A DNA stretch of 64,000 nucleotides from an uncultured bacterium (GCA_902775025.1 CACYKP010000008.1:1-64000); one strand, 5' to 3'. Shown: positions 46,268-56,431, counted from the first letter of the stretch. A program made the numbers and translations. Notes: a model not told the origin generated them from the letters alone.

Positions 46268-46701
46268 TGGATTTAGAAGAATTAAAAACTCTTATAGAAC
46301 AATGTGAGCTTGACGGCAATAAAATTTGTATAAAAAATTCTTTATATGATATTGTTAATATTTTGAAAAATAAATATTCATACAATTTGTTGAAATCAAT
46401 AACAGCAGTAGATTTAGGTGATGAGACTGAACTGATTTACAACTTATATTCTACTATTGATGAGGAGGATGTAATTTTATCTGTCAAAGTAAAAAATGAA
46501 GCAGAAAGCATTATAGATTTATTTGATTCTGCAAAGGCAGATGAAAATGAAATTTATGATATGTTTGGAATAAGTTTTATTGGTAATGATGACTTAAAAC
46601 GTCTTTATATGCCGGAAAATTGGACGGGGTTTCCGTTAAGAAAAGATTATGTGCAAGATGATACGAGGTTAGCTTGGAACGATGACACAGACAACGCTTA
46701 A
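46267..46701 (+). CDS. nuoC: NADH-quinone oxidoreductase subunit C
   Basis: Peripheral-arm subunit of 144 aa. It has the typical NEIYDMFGISFIGNDDLKRL and ENWTGFPLRKDY end. It is shorter at its N-terminus than many relatives. Separate from nuoD (not fused), overlapping it by 20 bp. Confidence 0.93.
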   Translation: MDLEELKTLIEQCELDGNKICIKNSLYDIVNILKNKYSYNLLKSITAVDLGDETELIYNLYSTIDEEDVILSVKVKNEAESIIDLFDSAKADENEIYDMFGISFIGNDDLKRLYMPENWTGFPLRKDYVQDDTRLAWNDDTDNA

Positions 46702-47773
46702 ACTCAATCTCGGACCGCAGCACCCATCTACTCACGGAGTGTTGAGGCTTATATTAGAACTCGAAGGAGAAAAAATATTATCCTGCGAGCCTGATATTGG
46801 CTATCTCCATCGAGGAATGGAAAAAATGGCGGAAGGTATGACATATATTCAATATCTTCCTACCGTTGACAGAATTGATTATTTGGCAGGTTGTTTTTAC
46901 TCTGAACTTTTTTGCAGAACAGTAGAAAAAGCTCTTGGCATAACTTTGCCGGAGAGAGTTCGTATAATAAGAGTTATCCTTCTTGAACTCAACAGAATTG
47001 CGTCTCATCTTCTTTGGATAGGGGCATTTCTTATGGATTTAGGTGCTGTTTCTCCGTTTTTCTATGCGATGAGAGAACGTGAGATGATATTAAGATATTT
47101 TGAAAAACTCACAGGGCAAAGAATGATGTACAATTATTTTGTATTTGGAGGTATTCGTAAAGATATTGATTTCCTTGAAGATATTGACGAAATTCTTAGA
47201 ATTTTACCTTCAAAAATACAAGATTACGAAAGAATAATAACCGATAATCCGATTTTTTTGCAAAGAACAAAAGCTAAGGGTATTTTAGAACCTGAGATAG
47301 CTTTAAATAACTCTGTTACAGGTGTTAATTTGAGAGCTTCGGGAATAAATTATGATTTAAGAATAACTGACAAATTGTATGAAGGTTTTGAGTTTAGTCC
47401 TGTTGTTTTGGAAGGAAAAGATGCTTGGTCCAGATATAAAGCAAGAATCTTAGAGCTTAGTACGAGTATGAATATAATTAAACAAGGTTTGGATAGACTA
47501 AATGAAAACAAAACTTTTGAACAAAAATTGATTAATCCGTTAACATTAAAACTTCCGGAAGGAGAATTCTATAGTGAAATAGAAGCGCCAAGAGGATTAG
47601 CATCAGTTTACATAAAATCAACCGGTACGGAAACACCGTATAGGTTAAAATGGAGAACTGGGTCTTATTACTCGGTTAATCTTTTGAGAAAACTTCTTGT
47701 CGGTGAATATCTTAATGATGCAATTGCAATTGCAGGATCATTAGACATAATCTTACCGGAGGTTGATAAATAA
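46682..47773 (+). CDS. nuoD: NADH-quinone oxidoreductase subunit D
   Basis: 49-kDa quinone-site subunit, 363 aa, a short form. LGPQHPSTHGVLR, DIGYLHRGMEK, NRIASHLLWIGAFLMDLGA, RASGINYDLR and the C-terminal SLDIILPEVDK are preserved; the nickel-site cysteines of hydrogenase relatives are absent. So it is complex I, not a group 4 hydrogenase. Confidence 0.95.
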   Translation: MTQTTLKLNLGPQHPSTHGVLRLILELEGEKILSCEPDIGYLHRGMEKMAEGMTYIQYLPTVDRIDYLAGCFYSELFCRTVEKALGITLPERVRIIRVILLELNRIASHLLWIGAFLMDLGAVSPFFYAMREREMILRYFEKLTGQRMMYNYFVFGGIRKDIDFLEDIDEILRILPSKIQDYERIITDNPIFLQRTKAKGILEPEIALNNSVTGVNLRASGINYDLRITDKLYEGFEFSPVVLEGKDAWSRYKARILELSTSMNIIKQGLDRLNENKTFEQKLINPLTLKLPEGEFYSEIEAPRGLASVYIKSTGTETPYRLKWRTGSYYSVNLLRKLLVGEYLNDAIAIAGSLDIILPEVDK

Positions 47774-48882
47774 TGAACTACCTCTATCATTTATATATTG
47801 AATTTTTACTAAATCACGGAATTCCAAAAATGTTTGGAGATATTACATTTTTTATACTTCCGTTTTGCATAATTGCCTTTGCTTTACTTATTGTTGTTCT
47901 TGGTCTTGTTTTGGCGGAAAGAAAACTCTTAGGCTGGTTTACACAACGTAAAGGTCCTAACCGTGTAGGATGGTGGGGACTGCTTCAAACTTTAGCAGAT
48001 GCATTCAAGCTTTTGATAAAAGAAAATATTACACCTGAAAAATCGGACAAGTTTTTGTTTAACCTTGCACCGATATTAGTGTTTGTGCCTGTTATGACCG
48101 TATTGTGTATGATTCCGTATAGCTCGGAATTTACGTTTGTAAACACTTCTACAAATGTAATTCTATATCTTTTACTGGCTGCTTTTCCGGTATTAAGTAT
48201 TTTTCTCGGCGGCTGGGCAAGCAATAATAAATATTCATTAATAGGTGCAGTGAGAGCCGTGGCACAAGTTTTGAGCTATGAAATTCCGATGACTTTTGTT
48301 GTATTATCGGTAATTGTTTTGGCATCATCAATGAATCTTACAAGTATAACATTAGCTCAATATTCAAGATTTGGTATTTTTGGTTGGTATTTACTTCCTT
48401 GTGTAGTAGGTTTCGGAATAATGTTTATTTGCACTTTAGCTGAACTTAACAGATGTCCGTTTGATTTACCTGAGGCAGAAAGTGAACTTATTTGCGGATA
48501 TAATACAGAATATTCAGGCATGAGATTTGCATTATTTTATTTGAGTGAGTATGCTTTGCTTTTTGTAAGCTCTGTGTTTCTTGCAATAATGTTTTTGGGC
48601 GGTTATCTTTCTCCGTTTGGAGTGTACTTAAGTACACTTTTGGTCAATGATTCTTTTATGAGCAATATTCTAATATATTTTGAACAGGCTTTTTGGCTCA
48701 TATTAAAATCTTGTTTAATTATTTTTGCAATAATATGGATAAGAGCAACTCTGCCAAGATTAGCGTCATTTGATTTACTTAAGTTTTCGTGGACAATACT
48801 TTTGCCGCTATCTATATTTAATTTATTTTTTATGGTGATTCTTAAATATTTGGAAGGAGGTGCTATATGCGCGCTCTTTTAG
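47773..48882 (+). CDS. nuoH: NADH-quinone oxidoreductase subunit H
   Basis: Membrane anchor forming the quinone cavity, 369 aa, eight or more helices. AERKLLGWFTQRKGPNRVG, LAELNRCPFDLPEAESEL and EYSGMRFALFYLSEYA are diagnostic. Overlaps nuoD by one base and nuoI by 16. Confidence 0.96.
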   Translation: MNYLYHLYIEFLLNHGIPKMFGDITFFILPFCIIAFALLIVVLGLVLAERKLLGWFTQRKGPNRVGWWGLLQTLADAFKLLIKENITPEKSDKFLFNLAPILVFVPVMTVLCMIPYSSEFTFVNTSTNVILYLLLAAFPVLSIFLGGWASNNKYSLIGAVRAVAQVLSYEIPMTFVVLSVIVLASSMNLTSITLAQYSRFGIFGWYLLPCVVGFGIMFICTLAELNRCPFDLPEAESELICGYNTEYSGMRFALFYLSEYALLFVSSVFLAIMFLGGYLSPFGVYLSTLLVNDSFMSNILIYFEQAFWLILKSCLIIFAIIWIRATLPRLASFDLLKFSWTILLPLSIFNLFFMVILKYLEGGAICALF

Positions 48883-49229
48883 AAGGTTTATTAACTGTAT
48901 TGAAACATATTTTTATGCGGCCTGTTACATTAGAATATCCTGAAAAGAAGCGATTCCAATCTGATGTGTTCAGGGGTAAACCTGCAGTTATGGGGTGTGT
49001 AGGTTGTGGTGTTTGTAAAAAAGTTTGTCCTTCTAATGCAATTGAATATGTGAAAAATGACGACGGAAAGGTTATTTCATATACATTTGATTTAAAGAAA
49101 TGTATCTTTTGCGGAAATTGCATGTATTATTGCCCTCATAAAGCAATAAATCTTACGCAGGATTTTGAACTTGCAACAGAATATAAAAATGAATTAATGT
49201 TAACATATAAAGGAGGGGCTGATGATTAA
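48867..49229 (+). CDS. nuoI: NADH-quinone oxidoreductase subunit I
   Basis: Ferredoxin-like subunit of 120 aa binding clusters N6a and N6b through CVGCGVCKKVCPSNAI and CIFCGNCMYYCPHKAI. In the absence of NuoEFG this is the outermost iron-sulfur subunit encoded here and a plausible docking point for ferredoxin or another donor. Confidence 0.95.
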   Translation: MRALLEGLLTVLKHIFMRPVTLEYPEKKRFQSDVFRGKPAVMGCVGCGVCKKVCPSNAIEYVKNDDGKVISYTFDLKKCIFCGNCMYYCPHKAINLTQDFELATEYKNELMLTYKGGADD

Positions 49230-49755
49230 TAATCCTATAGTTTTTTACATAGCCTCATTCCTTATTATTGTGTTTGGATTGTTTTCGATGTTTCTAAAAA
49301 ACATAATATATTCTCTTCTTTGTGCAATAATAGTATTCTTTTCAACTTCTATATTATTTTATATTTTAGGAAGTGAATATAATGCAATAATTCAAGCTGT
49401 AATATATGGTTTTGCCGTTCCTGTAATTATAGGACTTTCAATAATGTTTACAACAGGGAAAAACAATAATTCAAAAAAAGGGTTTACACTTCACTATATT
49501 ACTCTGCTGGCTGGCGCAATATTTGTTTTGGCGTTAGTTTATGTAATTATGATATCTCTCGCCATGATGCCTGATTCATTTCATATAACTGAGCTTGCTC
49601 AATTTAATTCTTATGAAGTTATGTCTGCTTTTGCAAGAGGAATTTTTATTGATTACGTTTGGGCATTTGAACTTTTGTCATTACTTTTAACAGTTGTAAT
49701 TGCAGGTTTTACGTTGTTAAGTATAAAAAGCAAAACAGGAAATAGAAAATTATAA
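49222..49755 (+). CDS. nuoJ: NADH-quinone oxidoreductase subunit J
   Basis: Membrane subunit of 177 aa with five helices. The third helix has the usual AIIQAVIYGFAVPVIIGL pattern. GGAGGGG Shine-Dalgarno within the end of nuoI; the genes overlap by 8 bp. Confidence 0.92.
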   Translation: MINNPIVFYIASFLIIVFGLFSMFLKNIIYSLLCAIIVFFSTSILFYILGSEYNAIIQAVIYGFAVPVIIGLSIMFTTGKNNNSKKGFTLHYITLLAGAIFVLALVYVIMISLAMMPDSFHITELAQFNSYEVMSAFARGIFIDYVWAFELLSLLLTVVIAGFTLLSIKSKTGNRKL

Positions 49756-49768
49756 AAAGAGGCAAAAA

Positions 49769-50083
49769 ATGTTTAGTACTTCTATTACAATATATCATTA
49801 TTTATTCATAGGGTTAATTTTATTTTTAATAGGAACAATCGGTTCTATTATTGCTAAAAATGTAATCAAAGTTCTTATCGCAATAGAATTTATGCTGACA
49901 GGAATAAACGTAAATCTGATTACTTTTGCTTCATATTGCAGCAGTGGTAATTTTGACGGATATGTATTTGCTCTTTTCTATGTAGGAATTGGAGCGGTAG
50001 AGCTTGCGGTTGCTCTTTATATTTTTTATCTTATGTATAGAAAAAAGGAAAGTGATAATATAGAAAGTTATAGTGAATTATAA
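49769..50083 (+). CDS. nuoK: NADH-quinone oxidoreductase subunit K
   Basis: Small proton-path subunit of 104 aa with three helices. Conserved Glu residues sit in VLIAIEFMLTGINVNLI and VGIGAVELAVALYIF. Follows nuoJ by 13 bases. Confidence 0.95.
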   Translation: MFSTSITIYHYLFIGLILFLIGTIGSIIAKNVIKVLIAIEFMLTGINVNLITFASYCSSGNFDGYVFALFYVGIGAVELAVALYIFYLMYRKKESDNIESYSEL

Positions 50084-50098
50084 AAACAAAAGGAAACA

Positions 50099-51916
50099 AT
50101 GGAAAACTTAATCTTAGATAATATATCATTAATACTTCTTTTACCGCTATGGATTTTTTTAATCATAATGGTTGGAAGGTTTTTCTCGGTATACGTTCAT
50201 AAAAATATTATATATTTGGTAACACTTTTGTCTTCTTTACTCGGAGCAGGTGCTTGCGGACTTGCGTTGATTAATATTAAGGAACCGGCGGACTTTATAT
50301 ACCCTTTTATACAAATAAATGATTTTTCAATAACATTTGGACTTCATGTTGATAAATTGTCTTTAATAATAGCTTTGTTACTATTTATAATCAGCTTTAG
50401 CATCCAATTATTTTCTATATCATATATGAAAAATGAAAAGAAAAATTATAGATTTTTTGCTCTTTTAAATTTCTTTAATTTTTCAATGGCATTTCTTCTG
50501 TTTAGTCCAAACTTGTTTCAATTATATGTTTTTTGGGAACTTGTAGGAGTTGTTTCATATCTTCTGATTGGTTTTGAATATAACAATCCATTAAAATCCA
50601 TAGCTTCAAATAGAGTTTTTATTATAAACAGAATAGGTGATACAGCTCTTATTTCGGCAATAGTTCTAACCTCATTTTTTATGTATCGATATGTTGACAA
50701 TCCTAATCTGGTTACACTTTCTATTGATGATCTTAATTCAATATCTTCATTGTTGCTTGCATATACTACAAATATAGGTTTTTATATAATTTGCGTATTA
50801 TTTATAATAGCTTGTGCCGTAAAGTCTGCTCAATTCCCATTTTATACATGGCTGCAGGACGCAATGGAAGCTAAATTACCTGTTAGCGCACTTTTACACT
50901 CTGCGACAATGGTAGCAGCAGGAGTTTATCTTCTTATCAGACTTATGCCGTTTTTTACATTAGAGCAAGGTTTAATGAATTGTATTCTTGTAACAGGTAC
51001 TGTAACTGCGCTTATTTGCTCTATTTTAGCATCTATAGAAACACAGCCCAAAAAAGTTTTGGCATATTCAACCTCTGCCAATTTAGGACTTATGTTTATG
51101 GCATTAGGACTTAATAATATAAGGGTTGCCATTCTGTTTTTAATTGCTCATGCGTTTATAAAAGCTATGTTGTTTATTTTGCTTCCTAAAGAGAATAGTA
51201 CATCAAAACTGAATTTAATATTGTTTGCAATATGCGGATTAAGCCTTGCAGGGATAATATTTTCCGGTTTATCCGTAAAAGAGCTTCTTTTTGGGGATTT
51301 ACAATTAAATAAAACATTATCCGTAATATTCTTATTTATATCTTTTTTAACAGCTTATTATATTTCAAGATTAGGATTTTTGCTTTATAAAAAAACCGAA
51401 TTAAAAAATTGTTTAAATATTTCTGAACTTACTGCTTTTATAATATTGATTGCGGGTAATATTTTTGTTTATTTAATATTAAAAAATACTTATCATATAA
51501 AAGAACCTTATATTGCAGCAATTGGCGGTTTGTGTTTGGGTATTTTGTTATTTAAAAATAATGCTCTTGAAAAAATAAATAATACACCAAAACTTATTGA
51601 AAGGTTGTGTAATAATTTTGTTCCCTATATCTATAACAAATTTTCATCAGCAATGAATTATATTGATGAAAAAGTTTTATCTGATTACAAATCTTTTATA
51701 TTTATATCAAAACTTCCGGTAAGATTAATTGGTTGGATAGAAAACAATATCATGAATCGAGCAGTAACACTCATCAGCTATGTTTCTAATAATATATCAA
51801 AAGGTGATACCCTTCTTCAAAGCGGAAATGTACAAACATATAACGCATATGGATTTATAATAATCACTTTGATAATTGCACTTGTGATTATAGGATACAC
51901 AATAATACTGAATTAA
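50099..51916 (+). CDS. nuoL: NADH-quinone oxidoreductase subunit L
   Basis: Antiporter-like proton-pumping subunit of 605 aa with a C-terminal lateral helix. Key motifs: LYVFWELVGVVSYLLIGFEY (conserved Glu) and AQFPFYTWLQDAMEAKLPVS (Lys/His channel region), then SALLHSATMVAAGVYLL. Full length. Confidence 0.96.
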   Translation: MENLILDNISLILLLPLWIFLIIMVGRFFSVYVHKNIIYLVTLLSSLLGAGACGLALINIKEPADFIYPFIQINDFSITFGLHVDKLSLIIALLLFIISFSIQLFSISYMKNEKKNYRFFALLNFFNFSMAFLLFSPNLFQLYVFWELVGVVSYLLIGFEYNNPLKSIASNRVFIINRIGDTALISAIVLTSFFMYRYVDNPNLVTLSIDDLNSISSLLLAYTTNIGFYIICVLFIIACAVKSAQFPFYTWLQDAMEAKLPVSALLHSATMVAAGVYLLIRLMPFFTLEQGLMNCILVTGTVTALICSILASIETQPKKVLAYSTSANLGLMFMALGLNNIRVAILFLIAHAFIKAMLFILLPKENSTSKLNLILFAICGLSLAGIIFSGLSVKELLFGDLQLNKTLSVIFLFISFLTAYYISRLGFLLYKKTELKNCLNISELTAFIILIAGNIFVYLILKNTYHIKEPYIAAIGGLCLGILLFKNNALEKINNTPKLIERLCNNFVPYIYNKFSSAMNYIDEKVLSDYKSFIFISKLPVRLIGWIENNIMNRAVTLISYVSNNISKGDTLLQSGNVQTYNAYGFIIITLIIALVIIGYTIILN

Positions 51917-51948
51917 AGGAAAATGAAAAAGAATACGAGGGAAATATA

Positions 51949-53448
51949 ATGAATATGATACTTTCAATACCGATTTTGATACTGATACCATGTGTGATAT
52001 CTTTAATTTTGTTATCACCTTTGTTTACCTCAAATGAAGTTACTATAAGGCGGTTTGCAAAAAGTGTTTGTGCATTCCACTTTGCATACACTATTTTAAT
52101 GCTGATATTTTTTGATTCAGCAAATCCTTATACTGCAAATATAAGTTTTTGGGGAGCAGATTGGGTTCAGGCATTGGGTATAAAGTTTTCATTCAAAATT
52201 GATGAAATATCAATGATACTATGTGCTTTAACCTCCTTTGTTTTTTTAATAGCATCTATATCAAGTAAATTCAATATAAGAAAAAATCATAAATTTTATT
52301 ATTCAATGTTGTTGCTTTTGGAGGCTGCAATTATAGGAATATTTACTTCTTCAGATATGTTTCTATTCTTTTTGTTCTGGGAATTAGAAATGATACCTGC
52401 ATATTTTTTAATTGGTGGCAGCTTTAACTACGGTGCGAAAAATTATGATGAAGAGCGTGAGCGTGCTAAAAAATCCGCAATAAAATTCATTTTATTTACT
52501 TTTTCAGGAAGTATGTTTATGCTTCTTGGTATTCTATTATTACATCACTATAATTTCATTATAAACGGAGTTTTATCTTCGTGTTTTACAGATATTAACG
52601 ATTCTGCTATACCAATGAGTATACAACTTTTTATTGCATCATGTTTACTTATAGGTTTTGGTGTAAAACTTCCTATAATACCTTTGCATACTTGGCTTCC
52701 GGATGCTCATACAAATGCATCTACTCCGGTTAGTATGGTTTTAGCGGGTGTTCTGTTAAAAACAGGGGCTTATGGGATTTATAGATTTAACTATGAAACA
52801 CTTCCGCAATCATTTCAAATTATTGCACCAATTTTAGCTATCTTAGCTATTATAAATATAATTTATACTGCTTTTGTTTGTTACGCTCAAACTGATATTA
52901 AAAGAATTGTTGCTTATTCAAGTATTTCAAATATGGGTTTAATCCTTTTAAGTTTGTGTGCATTTAATAAAATAGGTTTAGCGGCATCGGTATTTCATAT
53001 GATTGCACACGGACTTGTTACATGCGGATTGTTTATGATTACAGGAATTGTTTATTTAAGGTTCAAAGATAGAAATATTAATACTTTGCAAGGTGTTGCG
53101 ATGGTAATGCCAAGACTTTTTGGTTTTGCAGTGTTAATTGTTTTAGCATCAATAGGTGTTCCGATGTTTGCACCGTTTATAAGTGAGATACTTACAATAA
53201 TCAGCGCAATGAATTCAGAATTATCATTTGTTATAAGAATTTCGGCATTACTTTCATTACCTCTATTAATCTTAAGCTCTTGTTATATGCTAAAGTTTTT
53301 GCACAAAGGATTTTATGGTGAATTAAAAGAAGAATATTTGAAAGTAAATGATTTGTCTGTACATGAATTTGTGGTTCTTGCATCAATTCTTGGCGGACTT
53401 TTAGTTTTCGGCTTGTTCCCAAATTCAATATTAAGTATGATTTCGTAG
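51949..53448 (+). CDS. nuoM: NADH-quinone oxidoreductase subunit M
   Basis: Second antiporter-like pump subunit, 499 aa. FLFFLFWELEMIPAYFLIGG holds the conserved Glu; VKLPIIPLHTWLPDAHTNAS and TPVSMVLAGVLLKTGAYG form the channel, and KRIVAYSSISNMG the second half. Intact. Confidence 0.96.
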   Translation: MNMILSIPILILIPCVISLILLSPLFTSNEVTIRRFAKSVCAFHFAYTILMLIFFDSANPYTANISFWGADWVQALGIKFSFKIDEISMILCALTSFVFLIASISSKFNIRKNHKFYYSMLLLLEAAIIGIFTSSDMFLFFLFWELEMIPAYFLIGGSFNYGAKNYDEERERAKKSAIKFILFTFSGSMFMLLGILLLHHYNFIINGVLSSCFTDINDSAIPMSIQLFIASCLLIGFGVKLPIIPLHTWLPDAHTNASTPVSMVLAGVLLKTGAYGIYRFNYETLPQSFQIIAPILAILAIINIIYTAFVCYAQTDIKRIVAYSSISNMGLILLSLCAFNKIGLAASVFHMIAHGLVTCGLFMITGIVYLRFKDRNINTLQGVAMVMPRLFGFAVLIVLASIGVPMFAPFISEILTIISAMNSELSFVIRISALLSLPLLILSSCYMLKFLHKGFYGELKEEYLKVNDLSVHEFVVLASILGGLLVFGLFPNSILSMIS

Positions 53449-53472
53449 TATAAAAATTATTAAGGATAAAAG

Positions 53473-54906
53473 ATGATAAACGATATTTTTAACATATTAT
53501 TACCGCAGGTCGGGTTAGGTATATTTATAATACTGCTTTTTATATTAAGCATGCTTCTTTCACCACGGTGCTATAAATATGCAAGAATAATATCTGCAGT
53601 CGGAATATCAATTGCGATTACTCTTTTATCTACTGTTCAGACGGAGCCTCAATATTTTGGGTTTAGGGGCTCTATAATGAGTGATAGCTATACATTATTG
53701 TTTGATTTTATAATCTTACTGTGCGGTTTTTTTACCGTTTTATTAACAAAAAACTTGGTAAAAACCATTAAAAGAAACGCATTCACATTTTTTGCACTTC
53801 TTTTAAGTGCTATAATGGGTGCAATTAATGTGGTTTCAGCGAATGATTTCCTTACTCTTTTTGTTTCCATAGAGCTTTTAGGCTTTTCTACGTATTTTTT
53901 AATATCGGTATCAAAAGGGTACTACTCAAAAGAAGCTGCATTTAAGTATCTGATTACATCTGCTGTTTCTTCCGGTTTTTTTCTTTTCGGTGTTTCTTAT
54001 TTGTATGGAATTACGGGTTCAATAAATTTTTCTCAAATATATGAGTATATTACAGATAATGAAACCTCACTTGTATATTCAGTTTCAGCAATTATGATTG
54101 TTCTTGGATTAGCTTCAAAACTTGCGGTATTTCCGTTTGCAAATTGGATTATTGATGTTTATAAGGGATGTGAAACATCAATACTTGCATTTTTATCAAC
54201 TATTCCAAAACTTGCTATGTTTGGGATTATATGTCGTTTAATGGTATTTCCTTTGGGCAACAGTTTTGAACTTACATTTGTTATTGCGGTACTTTGTTTG
54301 ATTACGGCTTTTTGGGCAAATACTTATGCCATAAGAGAAAATAATGTTAAAGTCATTTTTGCGTGTTCTGCATCAGCAAATGCCTCTTATGCACTAATGA
54401 CTGCAAGTTTGGTTTCTGTTTATAACCTTTCAACAGTGATTTTTTACCTTTTATGCTATGTAATAATGAATTTGGGAGTTTTTGCATTTTTAAATATGTT
54501 CGGAGAAGAAAAACCTTTTGATGTTAGTAATTTTTCAGGAATTTTCCATAGAAATCACGGATTAACTGCCGCTTATGCATTATCGGTACTTTCTCTTGCA
54601 GGCATTCCTGTTATGTCAGGATTTATTGCTAAAATATATCTGTTTACCGCTATATCGAGTTCCGGATTTGTTTTCGTTCCGTTCCTTTTAGGTTTGTTGT
54701 TGCTAATGGTAATGGCACTATTTTATTACCTTAAAGTTATTTTACCGTTATTTGAGAATTATGACAAAAATAATGAAACAGTAAAAATTAAAGCTAACTT
54801 TTCGCAGCAATTTGTACTATATTTAACAACAGGTTTGACATTATTTATAGGAATTTGTCCGGAATTTTTAATAGAACTTTGCAGGTTTATAGCATATAAC
54901 ATTTAA
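53473..54906 (+). CDS. nuoN: NADH-quinone oxidoreductase subunit N
   Basis: Third antiporter-like pump subunit, 477 aa. DFLTLFVSIELLGFSTYFLI and AFKYLITSAVSSGFFLFGVS are typical; SKLAVFPFANWIIDVYKGC is the channel segment. Last gene of the nuo operon. No nuoE, nuoF or nuoG follows; the next gene is on the other strand. Confidence 0.95.
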   Translation: MINDIFNILLPQVGLGIFIILLFILSMLLSPRCYKYARIISAVGISIAITLLSTVQTEPQYFGFRGSIMSDSYTLLFDFIILLCGFFTVLLTKNLVKTIKRNAFTFFALLLSAIMGAINVVSANDFLTLFVSIELLGFSTYFLISVSKGYYSKEAAFKYLITSAVSSGFFLFGVSYLYGITGSINFSQIYEYITDNETSLVYSVSAIMIVLGLASKLAVFPFANWIIDVYKGCETSILAFLSTIPKLAMFGIICRLMVFPLGNSFELTFVIAVLCLITAFWANTYAIRENNVKVIFACSASANASYALMTASLVSVYNLSTVIFYLLCYVIMNLGVFAFLNMFGEEKPFDVSNFSGIFHRNHGLTAAYALSVLSLAGIPVMSGFIAKIYLFTAISSSGFVFVPFLLGLLLLMVMALFYYLKVILPLFENYDKNNETVKIKANFSQQFVLYLTTGLTLFIGICPEFLIELCRFIAYNI

Positions 54907-54940
54907 AGTTACGATTTTTATGTTTTAATTTTAATGTAAA

Positions 54941-56353
54941 TTATTTAATTTTAGACTTATCTTTGTTACTTTTTGTTTGCTTAGGAGTATATTTTGCAAC
55001 AATCTTTTGAAGTTTTTCTTTTGTTGCATCTGCAAATCGTTTTTCTATATATATTATTTTATTTTCTATTTTTTCTCCTAGTTTTATAGGCACAGAAGTA
55101 TCTTTCTGCGCAAGTTTAGCTTCTTTTTCGCATTTGCGCATAAGTTCATATTGATAGTTCAAATCATATTCAGGTGGTAAACCATAATTACGAACAGTTT
55201 TGAATAAACCTGTCGACCGGTTTATGTGTCTTTGGGTTTTGCATTCTTGAAGTTCGTCTTCTCTAAGCTGAATATTTGCATCTTTGCAATATTGTAAAAA
55301 TCTATCTTTTGCAGCAGCATTCTCTTCTGGTAAAAGCCTTCTCCACAAATCTATCAACGGAGCGTACATTTTATCGAGCTGTTTACCGTCAAAGAATTTG
55401 AAACGTTTATCATCAAAGGCTTTCCCGTCAGACATTTTTGCACCCATAATCTGCAGCTCAAATGGTCTTGAGCCTTTTTCTGTTGATTGCAAAATTAAAT
55501 GCAAAGCACAATAATTTCCTTTTGTATACCTTGGCAAAGGTCTGTCTACTAATTGGATTTTATCAGGATTTGTTTCCAGACCGTTTATAACTTCTTCCTG
55601 AGCGTCTTCTAGCTTGTCTAAAAAAGTTTTTGAAACATAATCAAATTCTTCTTGCTCCTTCTTGTAAAAAGATTCAATTGTTTTAGGATTGTGTATCTCA
55701 ATTGCCTTAGGACGCTGCAATTCAATCTCTTTAAGTACAATTTGTTTAGTTTTTATAAGTGGAATAAATCTGTCAAGAACAATTTCTGCTTCTTTTTTTC
55801 CTGTTTTGTAATTAAAAACAGTCTTCCTTCCGTTCAAATCAGTCATATTTTCTAATATTTCATTTATGGAATTCCAATCTCTTGTAGAGCTTTTTTCCAT
55901 TATTGATACATCTGATTTTGCTCTGCCGGACATTTTTAAGATCGGATTTTTAGGTTCCGATTCTGTTACAACAAGGTCGCCAAAAATTCTTTCCATAAAA
56001 TTATCAATTTGTTTTTGCGATTTTAAAATCATTTCACGAATTTGTCTTGCAGTAGATATAGAAACACCCTGTTTTCTTTCTTCACCTGAAAGATTCTTTT
56101 TTGTAGGCCCTGCTGTATCCGGTGCTTTTTTTGATTCTGCAACCAACTTTGCATCTCTTAATGCCCTTGCTTCTTTTCTTGCCTTCGCAGCCGCTTCTCT
56201 AACGGAGATTTTAGGCATTTTACCATTAAATGAAACAGTATCAACACTAAGCGGTTTTGCCATTCTTACACCATATTGAGAATTATTAAAACCAGCTCTG
56301 CTCATTGACGGTGTTATATTAAATTTTGCGCTATAAATTCTTTGAATATTCAT
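54941..56353 (-). CDS. Divergent RelA/SpoT-synthetase-like protein
   Basis: Unassigned protein of 470 aa. The middle matches the (p)ppGpp synthetase fold motif by motif: GRAKSDVSIMEKS (143-155) for the usual GRxKSxxSIxxKM, TDLNGRKTV (171-179, acidic D172) for DxxxxR, YTKGNYCALHLIL (276-288, Y281 and H285) for the guanine-stacking GYxSLH, and FELQIMGAKM (298-307, E299) for the catalytic ExQIR. The region between is longer than usual. Residues 1-100 are a basic, low-complexity leader. There is no HD hydrolase or TGS/ACT domain. It could be an alarmone synthetase, a tRNA-modifying toxin relative or an inactive fold. Confidence 0.6.
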   Translation of the reverse strand: MNIQRIYSAKFNITPSMSRAGFNNSQYGVRMAKPLSVDTVSFNGKMPKISVREAAAKARKEARALRDAKLVAESKKAPDTAGPTKKNLSGEERKQGVSISTARQIREMILKSQKQIDNFMERIFGDLVVTESEPKNPILKMSGRAKSDVSIMEKSSTRDWNSINEILENMTDLNGRKTVFNYKTGKKEAEIVLDRFIPLIKTKQIVLKEIELQRPKAIEIHNPKTIESFYKKEQEEFDYVSKTFLDKLEDAQEEVINGLETNPDKIQLVDRPLPRYTKGNYCALHLILQSTEKGSRPFELQIMGAKMSDGKAFDDKRFKFFDGKQLDKMYAPLIDLWRRLLPEENAAAKDRFLQYCKDANIQLREDELQECKTQRHINRSTGLFKTVRNYGLPPEYDLNYQYELMRKCEKEAKLAQKDTSVPIKLGEKIENKIIYIEKRFADATKEKLQKIVAKYTPKQTKSNKDKSKIK

Positions 56354-56431
56354 AATCTGACTTTCTTCATTTATTCATTCAAAAACACGTAAAAAAATTT
56401 TTTGCTAATTATATTTTTTTAATTTTATTAA

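Noticed and set aside
48863-49123. Minus-strand frame of 86 codons overlapping nuoI
   Set aside because: Antisense shadow of the iron-sulfur motifs of nuoI; no ribosome site or promoter.
45387-54906. Group 4 hydrogenase or Mrp-type complex instead of complex I
   Set aside because: NuoD lacks nickel-binding cysteines and NuoA, H, I, J, K, L, M and N are all present in complex I order.
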